A stretch of DNA of 15,953 bases from CAZZNQ01 sp964655775 (GTDB lineage: Bacteria > Planctomycetota > Brocadiia > SM23-32): assembly GCA_964655775.1 (NCBI GenBank), contig CAZZNQ010000090.1, positions 1-15,953 on the forward strand, written 5' to 3'. A model generated the notes under the pieces. That model was not told the origin of the DNA. It did no database searches and saw only the letters and a program-made list of their open reading frames with translations. Positions within the stretch are counted from its first letter, which is position 1; each line of letters starts with the position of its first letter. Positions 1-7,042 of this stretch are shown piece after piece. Both the position numbers and the translations under genes were made by a program.

Positions 1-2
1 TC

Positions 3-74
3 GCGCAGGAGAGGTTCGAGGACTTCAGGACCCGTTTTCTGGCACGCTACCTGCGAAGAAAGGAAGCAGAATGA
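3..74 (+). CDS. tgt: Queuine/preQ1 tRNA-ribosyltransferase, C-terminal end only (partial at window edge)
   Basis: Only the last 23 codons are inside the window. They read AQERFEDFRTRFLARY followed by a basic tail, which fits the last helix of bacterial Tgt, the enzyme that exchanges guanine for preQ1 at the wobble position of GUN-anticodon tRNAs. The stop TGA at 72-74 overlaps the ATG of yajC at 71 (ATGA), so translation is probably coupled. Tgt followed by YajC is a widespread bacterial gene order, and that context carries much of this call because the visible peptide is short and its catalytic part is missing. Another protein with a similar helical tail cannot be excluded. Confidence 0.6.
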   Translation, partial: AQERFEDFRTRFLARYLRRKEAE

Positions 75-442
75 GTTTCTCGCTCGATTCACTGGTCGTT
101 CTGGCGGCGGAGTTACCTGGCCAGGGGGGCGGAGGCCCACCGGCGGCCGCTGGCGACGGACCCAACCCGCTGATCTCGCTGGCCCCGTTCATCCTGATAC
201 TGGTCGCCTTCCTCTGGTTCACCAGCCGCTCGCAGAAGAAGCGCCAGGCACAGCGGGAAGAGTTCCTGGAAAGCCTGCGCGTCAAGGACGACGTGATGAC
301 CGTCGGCGGAATCTACGGTCGCATCGTCGAGGTGAAGGACAAGGAGTTTGTCCTGCGCATCGATCCGAGCAAGGATATCCAGATCACCATCGCCAAGACC
401 GGCGTACACCGGCGGGCCGGCGACGAAGACGACCAGCAGTAG
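71..442 (+). CDS. yajC: Sec translocon accessory subunit YajC
   Basis: This 123-residue protein has the YajC plan. A short N-terminal segment is followed by one membrane helix at about residues 33-52 (SLAPFILILVAFLWF). A basic stretch SRSQKKRQ follows, then a cytoplasmic domain with the family motif MTVGGIYGRIVEV at about residues 75-90. YajC associates with SecDF in the inner membrane and supports protein export. The N-terminus before the helix carries a Gly/Pro/Ala-rich stretch (residues 17-30), a little longer than in enterobacterial YajC. An AGGA ribosome site lies just upstream of ATG 71, and the start overlaps the tgt stop. SecD/SecF usually follow, but here the next gene is a phosphoesterase. 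Confidence 0.93.
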   Translation: MSFSLDSLVVLAAELPGQGGGGPPAAAGDGPNPLISLAPFILILVAFLWFTSRSQKKRQAQREEFLESLRVKDDVMTVGGIYGRIVEVKDKEFVLRIDPSKDIQITIAKTGVHRRAGDEDDQQ

Positions 443-463
443 CGCCGATCGGGGGCGGCGGCC

Positions 464-1162
464 ATGAAGGTGTTCGGCATCGGCGACCTCCATCTGAGCG
501 GCTCCGGCGAGAAGCCGATGGACGTCTTCGGGCCGAACTGGGCCGACCACCAGGGGAAGATCGAAGCAAACTGGTGCGCAACAGTCGGCCCGGAGGACGT
601 TGTGCTGCTCTGCGGCGACCTGAGCTGGGCCATGAGACTCGAAGAGGCCCTGACCGACCTTCGGTTCATCGAGTCCCTCCCCGGAACCAAGTACTTCATC
701 CGCGGCAACCACGACTACTGGTATTCCAGCCCCGCCAAGGTGCGGGCGGCGATCGGTCCCTCCATGAACCTCATCCGGTTCGACGCGGCCGTCCACGGCC
801 GCGTCGCGTTCTGCGGGGTCAGGGGATGGGTGTGGCCGGGGCATCCGGACTACGACCCGGAACAGGACGAACGCCACTGGAGGCGCACGCTCATTCGGTT
901 CGGCCTGTGTCTGGAAGCGCTGGGCGGGCTCGAGCCGGACCTGACCGTCGCCATGTTCCACTACCCGCCTCGCGGCGTTGAGGAGCCGACCGAACTGTCG
1001 CGGATGGTGGCGGACGCCGGCATCCGCCACTGCGTCTACGGCCACCTACACGGGGCCGACGCCAACAACGCCTTCGAGGGAGAACACGACGGCGTGCTCT
1101 GGCGCTGCGTCAGCGCCGACCACGTGGATTTCCGGCCCGCGCTGCTGCTGGCACATCCCTGA
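464..1162 (+). CDS. Calcineurin-like metallophosphoesterase
   Basis: This 232-residue cytoplasmic protein has the ordered metal-binding motifs of the calcineurin-like phosphoesterase superfamily: GDLHLS (D8, H10), CGDLSWA (D52), RGNHDYW (N82, H83), MFHYPP (H166) and YGHLHG (H194, H196). All expected dinuclear-metal ligands are present, so it should be an active phosphohydrolase. The GDLSWA motif and the short length point to the COG1768-type predicted phosphohydrolases; the substrate is unknown. There is no signal peptide or membrane segment. The gap to yajC is only 21 bp, so it is probably cotranscribed with tgt-yajC. The ribosome site before ATG 464 is weak (GGGGGCGGCGG). The stop is TGA at 1160-1162. 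Confidence 0.9.
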   Translation: MKVFGIGDLHLSGSGEKPMDVFGPNWADHQGKIEANWCATVGPEDVVLLCGDLSWAMRLEEALTDLRFIESLPGTKYFIRGNHDYWYSSPAKVRAAIGPSMNLIRFDAAVHGRVAFCGVRGWVWPGHPDYDPEQDERHWRRTLIRFGLCLEALGGLEPDLTVAMFHYPPRGVEEPTELSRMVADAGIRHCVYGHLHGADANNAFEGEHDGVLWRCVSADHVDFRPALLLAHP

Positions 1163-1177
1163 GGCCCTCGCCAGGCG

Positions 1178-1206
1178 TTTATTATCTCTCCCGGGCCGAC
1201 TATAAT
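1178..1206 (+). promoter_or_regulatory. Candidate sigma-70-type promoter for the DUF4175-nadB unit
   Basis: A perfect TATAAT stands at 1201-1206. TTTATT, a weak match to TTGACA, lies 17 bp upstream at 1178-1183. This is the only AT-rich patch in the 110-bp gap between the phosphoesterase and the long membrane protein. It would give a leader of about 60 nt before ATG 1273. The -10 match and the spacing are seen directly; activity is inferred. Confidence 0.45.
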
Positions 1207-1272
1207 GGTTGCTGTAAGGTCGCGTGAGCGGCGTGCGGATGAAGCGGCGCCCAACGAGCGGGGAAAGGCGAT

Positions 1273-4200
1273 ATGGCGGACGGCAGGCACAACGGCCAGA
1301 CGGTCGATCCCGTCCTGCGCAAGCTGGACGCGATGCGGCGATCGCTTTCGATCTGGATGCTCGGGTGGGGCTACCTCTGGGTCGTGCTGCTGGTCTGCTC
1401 GGTCATCTTCGTGGGCGTGCTCGTAGATCATGCCGTGGTGCTGCAGAAGTGGGGGCGGCTGGCCTTCTTCCGCGCTTTCCTGGCGACGTCCGTCATCGCT
1501 GTGCTCGCGGCCAGCCTCTATCCTTTCCTTCGGCGCGTAGGAAGGCTGTACATCGCGCGGTTGCTCGAGCGCGAGAACGGCGACCTGCAGGACTCGCTCA
1601 TCAGCTACCTGCAGTGCCGTAAGGACCCGCAAGTGCCTACCGAGGTGAAGCTTATGCTCATGCGGCGGGCCGCCCCGCACGTCGCGTCGGCGGACCCCGG
1701 CATAGCCGTCGACGTCAAGCGCTACGTTCACCTGGCCCTGGCCGTCGGGCTCGCCCTCGCCGCGTTCTTCGTCTATGGACTGGTCTCCCCCAAGAGCGCC
1801 TCGGTAAGCCTGAGCCGCCTGCTGCATCCCCGCGCCGACATCCTGCCGCCGACGGCGACGCGGCTGACCGAGATCGAACCCGGAAGCGCCTACGTCATCC
1901 GGGGCAGCGCGCCGCGCGCGTCCGTCATGGTCCGCGGCGCCCGGCCGGACAGCGTGGCCGTCGTGTGGGCGGTCGAGGGACGGCCCGACCACACGCTGCT
2001 GCTCACCGAGGGACAGGGCGGGCTCTGGCAGGGCAGCTTCCCGCCCATCCTCGAGGACGGCGCCTATCATATCACCGCCGGAGATACCCGCAGCGAACGG
2101 TTCCGTCTGCTCACCGTGCCCACGCCCGCCGTCACCTCCGTTGAGCTCAAGTTGGTGCCCCCGGCATATACGGGCCTGCCCCCGCGAACCGTTGAGGGCG
2201 GGAACGTCGAGGTGGTCGCCGGCACGGTGGTGAACCTGAGGGCCGTCACAAACGTCGAGCCCCGGCAGGGATACGTGACGTTCGGTTCGGGGCTGCGGGC
2301 GGGGCTTGTGGCCGTGCCGGCGGAATCGGCACTCACCGGCCAGTTCACCGTCACGCGAACCGACACCTACACCATCCAGTTCCAGACGCGCCGGTTCCCG
2401 GACGGATCTTCGTTCACGAATCCGTCGCCGCTCAAGTTCCGCATCGTCTGCCGGGAGGATGCCGCTCCCGAGATAGAGCTTCTGGCACCGGCGGACGGCG
2501 CCGAGGTGGGGGCGACCGACACCGTCACGCTCGTTTACTCCGCGTCCGACGACTACGGGCTGGACTCGGTGCGACTCCACTACAGGATGCAGGGCCTGGA
2601 CGGACCGCCCATCACCGTGGCTGAGCCGGACGGAACCCGCCTGGAGAATGCGACGCACGGCTGGGACCTATCGTCCCTGAACCTGCGCCGCCGCACGACG
2701 ATCGGCTACTACCTGGAAGCGCGCGACAACTGGCCGAATCTGGCCCACACGGCGCGGAGTGAGACCAGGACCCTCGTTGTGCTGGGACCCGAACCCGACG
2801 CGCGGCCCGCAGATCCCGAGGACCGCCGGGCCGAGGCGGGGCAGGGCGAGGCGCCGGAGCGGGTGGAGCAGCGGCCGGCCGGAACTCCGGATCTCGAACA
2901 GCCCGAGTCCGAACCGAGTCCCGAGGGCGAGCCCGGCAATCTGGAGAAGATCGCCGAGTACATTCGCACGCTGGAGGAACTGCTGCCCGGCGAGGAGAGG
3001 GATGTGGCGGAGGCGGAGCCGGCGGAGCAGCCGGCGCGCGACCCGGCTGCCGGGCCCGATGCCAACGGTGACCGGCCCGGCCCGGAGGAGGGCGCGTCAC
3101 GCCTGGCTGCCGAGGACGCGCCGACCAACGACGGTGCGCCAGCCGGGCAACCGGCGAGCGATGCCGACCGTGCCGAAGGTGAGGCCGGAGACGCGGCACG
3201 GCCCGGGGCCGCTTCGAACGAGCCGGCGCCCAACCGCGAAGGAACGCGGCCGAACGGGGAGAGTTCCCGGGGCGCCAGCGACCGAGGCCAGGAACACGCA
3301 GAAGAGGGTGGTGCCACCCGGGAAGCCGCCGGCTCAGCAGCCGAATCCGAGGGCGGCGACTCGGACCCGCAGGCCGGAGGAATCGGGCGACCCCGGCCCG
3401 AGACGGGCCGGCAGGACGGTGACCGGCAGAGCGCCGAGACCCAGGAACAGGTCGGTCCCGCCTCCACCCCTCAAGACGGTGAGCGCCGCAGCGGCTCACA
3501 GGAACAGCAGCCGTCAGGGCAGCCGGGCCAGGCGCAGGGAGAAAGCCGGCGCGACGCCACACCCGGGGAGCCGAGCGGGCAGCGGCCCCAAGGCGAGGCC
3601 GGCCCCCAGCCCCGGTCCACGCCGGGCGACCCGTCCGAATGCACCGAGTGCAGCGGCGAGGGCTGCTCCTCGTGTTCCGGAAGCGGCGGCTCAAGCAGTG
3701 GGCAGGGCTCGGGCGGTCAATCGGGCCAAGGCCGGTCACAGCAGAGCGGTCAGGATGGCTCGCCGTCGCAGCAGCCCGGGCAGCAGAGCGGCGCCCAGGG
3801 AGAGAGCGGCCGGTCGGGGCAGTCCGGTTCCGAAGGCCAGAGCGGTTCGCTGTCGCAGCAGCCGGACCAGGGGCAGCAGGGCGGTTCCCAGGGTCAGGGA
3901 GCCCGATCCGATTCCCCGCCGACCGCCCCCGGCAACGGCCGCAGCGCGCCGACGGGCTCCTCCGGCAGCGGCGTCCGGCAGATCCCGCCCGACGGCGCCC
4001 CCGAAGGCGCGTTCAGTTGGGAGGACATGGACGAGGCGGTCGCCCAGATCGATCGGTCCCTCGAGCACGACGGCCTGCCGCAGAGCTTCCTGGACGATCT
4101 GGGCACCGACCGCCGGCGCCTGGCCGATCTGGTAGAGCGCTATAAGCGGTTCCGCCGCGACCTCGCCGAGACCGGCGCGGCCGAGCCGTTCCGCCCCGGC

Positions 4201-4392
4201 GCCCGGCCCTCCGAGCCCGGCACCGTGCTGCAGCGTTCGGTTGCGGCCGACGGCATGATGGTGGAAGATGGTGCCCCCGTGGATAGGTCGCCGGACACGC
4301 TGCGAAGCCGTTTCAGCGGCGCGCCCGACCTCTCCCCGCGCTACCGTTCCGTCGTCGAGCGCTACTACAAAGCCCTGACCGAAGAGCAATGA
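1273..4392 (+). CDS. DUF4175-like large membrane protein with a long Gly/Gln/Ser-rich low-complexity domain
   Basis: This 1039-residue protein has two membrane helices near the N-terminus (about residues 28-52 and 66-84) and a third at about 152-172. A large extracytoplasmic part follows (about 175-515) with motifs such as PPAYTGLPPRTV and ASDDYGLDSVRL, which are typical of the DUF4175 family of Ig-like envelope proteins. Residues about 520-905 are low complexity: first Glu/Pro/Ala-rich, then Gly/Gln/Ser-rich with many SGQ and QSG repeats. A C-terminal helical domain (about 915-1039) contains ERYKRFRRDL and ends SPRYRSVVERYYKALTEEQ, also common in such proteins. The biochemical role of the family is unknown; a structural or cell-envelope role is inferred. 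AAAGG precedes ATG 1273 by 5 nt. The stop overlaps the nadB start. The first about 160 residues were preferred over internal starts because they carry the helices. Confidence 0.8.
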   Translation: MADGRHNGQTVDPVLRKLDAMRRSLSIWMLGWGYLWVVLLVCSVIFVGVLVDHAVVLQKWGRLAFFRAFLATSVIAVLAASLYPFLRRVGRLYIARLLERENGDLQDSLISYLQCRKDPQVPTEVKLMLMRRAAPHVASADPGIAVDVKRYVHLALAVGLALAAFFVYGLVSPKSASVSLSRLLHPRADILPPTATRLTEIEPGSAYVIRGSAPRASVMVRGARPDSVAVVWAVEGRPDHTLLLTEGQGGLWQGSFPPILEDGAYHITAGDTRSERFRLLTVPTPAVTSVELKLVPPAYTGLPPRTVEGGNVEVVAGTVVNLRAVTNVEPRQGYVTFGSGLRAGLVAVPAESALTGQFTVTRTDTYTIQFQTRRFPDGSSFTNPSPLKFRIVCREDAAPEIELLAPADGAEVGATDTVTLVYSASDDYGLDSVRLHYRMQGLDGPPITVAEPDGTRLENATHGWDLSSLNLRRRTTIGYYLEARDNWPNLAHTARSETRTLVVLGPEPDARPADPEDRRAEAGQGEAPERVEQRPAGTPDLEQPESEPSPEGEPGNLEKIAEYIRTLEELLPGEERDVAEAEPAEQPARDPAAGPDANGDRPGPEEGASRLAAEDAPTNDGAPAGQPASDADRAEGEAGDAARPGAASNEPAPNREGTRPNGESSRGASDRGQEHAEEGGATREAAGSAAESEGGDSDPQAGGIGRPRPETGRQDGDRQSAETQEQVGPASTPQDGERRSGSQEQQPSGQPGQAQGESRRDATPGEPSGQRPQGEAGPQPRSTPGDPSECTECSGEGCSSCSGSGGSSSGQGSGGQSGQGRSQQSGQDGSPSQQPGQQSGAQGESGRSGQSGSEGQSGSLSQQPDQGQQGGSQGQGARSDSPPTAPGNGRSAPTGSSGSGVRQIPPDGAPEGAFSWEDMDEAVAQIDRSLEHDGLPQSFLDDLGTDRRRLADLVERYKRFRRDLAETGAAEPFRPGARPSEPGTVLQRSVAADGMMVEDGAPVDRSPDTLRSRFSGAPDLSPRYRSVVERYYKALTEEQ
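3640..3687 (+). other. Two tandem DnaJ-type CxxCxGxG zinc-binding motifs inside the low-complexity domain
   Basis: Residues 790-805 of the DUF4175-like protein read CTECSGEG followed directly by CSSCSGSG, two exact CxxCxGxG repeats of the kind that bind zinc in the DnaJ cysteine-rich domain. They interrupt a region that is otherwise Gly/Gln/Ser-rich and free of Cys. Four cysteines spaced this way could hold one zinc ion. Metal binding is inferred. Confidence 0.55.
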
Positions 4393-6011
4393 CCAGACCG
4401 CTGCGCGTCCGCCGCTACCTCGTCCATTTCAGCAGCCACAACATCCCCCAGATCTTCGCCGATGTGCTGGTGCTGGGCAGCGGCGTCGCCGGGCTGAACG
4501 CCGTCCTCGGCCTGCCCGAATCCGTCAGCGTCGTGGTCGTCACCAAGGGCCGCCTGGACGAGGGCAACACCGGCGAAGCCCAGGGCGGCATCGCCGCCGC
4601 CATCGATGCCGAGGACTGCACCCGCGCCCACTACGAGGACACCGTCGAGGCCGGCTGGGAGCTCTGCGACGAAGACGCCGTGCGCGTCGTCACCGAGGAA
4701 GGCCCACGCCGCATCGAGGAACTCATCCGGCTCGGCGTCGACTTCGACCGTGCGGACGGCGACTTCGCCCTCACCCGCGAAGGTGGCCACCGCCGCCCCC
4801 GCATCCTGCACGCCGACGGCGACGCCACCGGCCGCGCCATCGAGGACGTGCTCGCCGAAAGCGTCCGCCGCCGGCCCGAGCTCGAGGTCTTCGAGCACAC
4901 CTTCGCCCTCGACCTGCTCACGCTGGACGGCGCCTGCCACGGCGCGCTGGTCTGGAACGAGGCCCACGGCCTGATGATGGTCCGCGCCAAGCAGACGCTG
5001 CTCGCCACCGGCGGCTCCGGCCGCATCTTCCGCGAGACCACCAACCCCGCCGTGGCCACCGGCGACGGCACCGCCATGGCCTTCCGCGCCGGCGCCGGCC
5101 TGCAGGACATGGAGTTCGTCCAGTTCCACCCCACCACGCTCTACGTCGCCGGCGCCTCCCGCGCCCTCATCAGCGAAGCCGTCCGCGGCGAGGGCGGCGT
5201 GCTGCTGAACCGCGACGGCGAACGCTTCATGCCGCGCTTCCACCCGGACGCCGAGCTCGCCCCGCGCGACATCGTCAGCCGCAGCACCATCACCGAGATG
5301 CACCGCACCAACCACACCAACGTCTACCTGGACGTGCGCGGCGTCTCGGCCGACGAGTTCGAGCAGCGCTTCCCGACCATCACCGAGCTCTGCCGCCGCT
5401 TCGAGCTGGAGCCGTCCCGCGACCTCATCCCCGTCCGCCCCGCCGCGCACTACATGATCGGCGGCGTGCGCACCGACCTGCGCGGCCGCACGGACATCGC
5501 CAACCTGCTCGCCTGCGGGGAGGTCGCCTGCATCGGCCTGCACGGCGCGAACCGGCTGGGCAGCAACAGCCTGCTGGAGGGCCTGGTCATGGGTCGGCGC
5601 TGCGCGGACACGGTCGCGGAGAACCTGGCCGCCAGCCCCGGCCCGCTCAGCGTCCACGCCCTGCAGGGCCTGCCGCAGGAACCCGCCTACGGCAACCTGA
5701 ACCTGGAGGACGTCGGCAACTCGCTGCGCAGCCTCATGTGGCGCAACGCGGGCATCATCCGCGACGGCCGGCGGCTGGACGAGGCGATCGACATGATCAC
5801 GTTCTGGTGCCGCTACGTGATGGACAAGGAGTTCGACCGCCCGCCCGGCTGGGAGCTGCAGAACATGCTGACGGTGGCGCGCGTGGTGGCGATGTCGGCC
5901 CGGCAGCGGGAGGAATCGCGCGGCGTCCACTACCGCAGCGACTATCCCGAGCCCAGCCCCAACTGGCGCCGCCACATCATCATCGCCAACACCGGCGAAG
6001 AATGGCTGTGA
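4389..6011 (+). CDS. nadB: L-aspartate oxidase
   Basis: This 540-residue flavoprotein oxidises L-aspartate to iminoaspartate, which NadA condenses with dihydroxyacetone phosphate to quinolinate in de novo NAD synthesis. The FAD-binding GSGVAGL motif is at residues 30-36. GNTGEAQGGIAAAI, ATGGSGRIFRETTNP, RGEGGVLLNRDGERF and PAAHYMIGGVRTD follow in family order. The C-terminal GEVACIGLHGANRLGSNSL motif is intact. Length is normal for NadB. The ATG at 4389 overlaps the stop of the DUF4175-like gene (ATGA). No nadA or nadC is in the window. The last 61 bp (5953-6013, including the stop and two further bases) recur at 7975-8035. Homology to succinate dehydrogenase flavoprotein exists, but the motif set and length favour NadB. 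Confidence 0.95.
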   Translation: MTRPLRVRRYLVHFSSHNIPQIFADVLVLGSGVAGLNAVLGLPESVSVVVVTKGRLDEGNTGEAQGGIAAAIDAEDCTRAHYEDTVEAGWELCDEDAVRVVTEEGPRRIEELIRLGVDFDRADGDFALTREGGHRRPRILHADGDATGRAIEDVLAESVRRRPELEVFEHTFALDLLTLDGACHGALVWNEAHGLMMVRAKQTLLATGGSGRIFRETTNPAVATGDGTAMAFRAGAGLQDMEFVQFHPTTLYVAGASRALISEAVRGEGGVLLNRDGERFMPRFHPDAELAPRDIVSRSTITEMHRTNHTNVYLDVRGVSADEFEQRFPTITELCRRFELEPSRDLIPVRPAAHYMIGGVRTDLRGRTDIANLLACGEVACIGLHGANRLGSNSLLEGLVMGRRCADTVAENLAASPGPLSVHALQGLPQEPAYGNLNLEDVGNSLRSLMWRNAGIIRDGRRLDEAIDMITFWCRYVMDKEFDRPPGWELQNMLTVARVVAMSARQREESRGVHYRSDYPEPSPNWRRHIIIANTGEEWL

Positions 6012-6020
6012 GGGGGCTTC

Positions 6021-6149
6021 TCAGGATGTGCCGACCCTCTCAACGATGCCGATCTCCTCTTCGGTCAGACCGTAGAGGCGGTAGACGATCTGGTCGATGA
6101 GCCAGTCGGTGGAGTGGATGTTGTGCACGTCGTACTCCCCGGTGTCGGG
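6021..6149 (-). pseudogene. C-terminal remnant of a type IIG-like restriction/DNA methyltransferase gene
   Basis: On the minus strand the last codons read TDWLIDQIVYRLYGLTEEEI then GIVERVGTS and a TGA at 6021-6023. The pattern ID-x-x-VY-x-LYGLTEEEI-x-IVE is the characteristic C-terminal tail of many Eco57I-like and other N6-adenine methyltransferase/endonuclease proteins. Nothing of the catalytic or target-recognition domains remains; upstream the frame runs into REP palindromes from 6228. It lies 9 bp from the nadB stop, convergent with it. It is best read as the scar of a lost restriction-modification gene. A short independent peptide is possible but less likely because no plausible start with a ribosome site was found. 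Confidence 0.6.
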
Positions 6150-6203
6150 GGCGCGCTGGGGGTACCATTCGCCGGACCTGTTATCCGATCCATCCACTCC
6201 ACC

Positions 6204-6535
6204 GGTAGGCGCGGCGTCCCCGCCGCGCAGGTTTCGCGCAGCACAGCGCCCGGTCCGGCGAGACGCCGGACCTACCCATAGGACGCGAGACGCCGGACCC
6301 ACCCACTGGAGAACCGCCGCCGGACGTGTTACCCGAGTCATCCATCCCACCGGTAGGCGCGGCGTCCTCGTCGCGCAGGTTCGCGCAGCGCAGTGCCCGG
6401 TCCGCCGAGACGGCGGACCTACCCATAGGGTCTGTTTGCGGGACGCCGGACCCACCCACTGGGGAACCGCCGCCGGATCTGCCCATAGGATGCGGGCTCA
6501 ACCCCTCTCTGGTAGGCGCGGCGTCCCCGCCGCGC
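6204..6535. repeat. Left REP array (GTAG-headed palindromes in both orientations)
   Basis: Plus-oriented units start with GGTAGG at 6204, 6352 and 6511, followed by the stem GCGCGGCG, loop TCCC or TCCT, and stem CGCCGCGC. The 6352 copy has one T in the second arm, giving a G-T pair. Minus-oriented units lie at 6252-6275 (stem GTCCGGCG, loop AGA) and 6399-6422 (stem GTCCGCCG, loop AGA); read on the minus strand they also begin GGTAGG. Degenerate half palindromes lie between them. The head-plus-hairpin structure matches REP sequences handled by RAYT transposases, and an RAYT gene starts 11 bp beyond the last unit. Open frames across this array are translated palindromes, not genes. Confidence 0.9.
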
Positions 6536-6546
6536 AGGTTCCTCAT

Positions 6547-7011
6547 CTATTCACTCTGATGATACCATCGATTCCACGTGTGGCAGTAGCGCGACGGATC
6601 GTCGACCAGCCCCGCGCGTACGGGGTTCTCCCAGACGTAGCGCACCTTGTCGGACAAGTCCCGCTCCGAACGTATCACCCGTTCGTAAAAGCTCTTTTGC
6701 CAGACCTTACCGGTTCGTTCCCGACGAGCGTTTACACGATGTGCAGTGTAACCTTTCAGTGAGTGGACTATCTGACTGACTGACCACTCGGCGCCATCTT
6801 CCTTCTGCCCCGGCGTTAGAATAATGTGCACATGATCCGGCATGCACACCACCTCGTGCAGGATGTAGCGATCGTTGTGGAAGTGCCGTGTTGCGCCCAC
6901 CACGAGATCGCGCTCCGCGGAGTCGAGCATCAGCCCGGCAGTGCGGAAGGTCAGCATCAGGGGATAGCCCGGGAACTGCCAGCGTTCCATGTTTGTATGT
7001 TGCACCATCAC
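6547..7011 (-). CDS. REP-associated tyrosine transposase (RAYT, Y1_Tnp/HUH family)
   Basis: This 154-residue protein has the single-strand transposase plan. It has an N-terminal WQFPGYPLMLTFRT strand region, the HUH metal-binding motif MPDHVHIILTP with H60 and H62, and WQKSFYERVIRSERDL in the helix before the catalytic region. It then has VRYVWENPVRAGL, in which Y125 aligns with catalytic Tyr115 of the E. coli RAYT within the YIxxNP signature. Length and key residues indicate an intact enzyme. RAYTs bind REP hairpins with a GTAG head and cleave DNA next to them; here such hairpins lie on both sides (6204-6535 and 7043-7904). The ATG at 7009-7011 lacks a strong ribosome site; Met8 is an alternative start. 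A copy of the last 67 bp lies at 7916-7982. Confidence 0.92.
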   Translation of the reverse strand: MMVQHTNMERWQFPGYPLMLTFRTAGLMLDSAERDLVVGATRHFHNDRYILHEVVCMPDHVHIILTPGQKEDGAEWSVSQIVHSLKGYTAHRVNARRERTGKVWQKSFYERVIRSERDLSDKVRYVWENPVRAGLVDDPSRYCHTWNRWYHQSE

Positions 7012-7042
7012 GGTTTCAAGATTTCCGGTTCTCTGGAGTTCC

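Noticed and set aside
4365..5975. Minus-strand frame of 536 codons opposite nadB
   Set aside because: It is a GC-driven shadow rich in Ala/Val/Gly/Asp; the NadB motifs on the plus strand are unmistakable.
6097..6762. Open frame on the plus strand over the left REP array and the RAYT 3' region
   Set aside because: It is Arg/Pro/Gly-rich with repeated GRRGVP-like text that is the translation of the palindromes, and it runs antisense to the intact RAYT gene.
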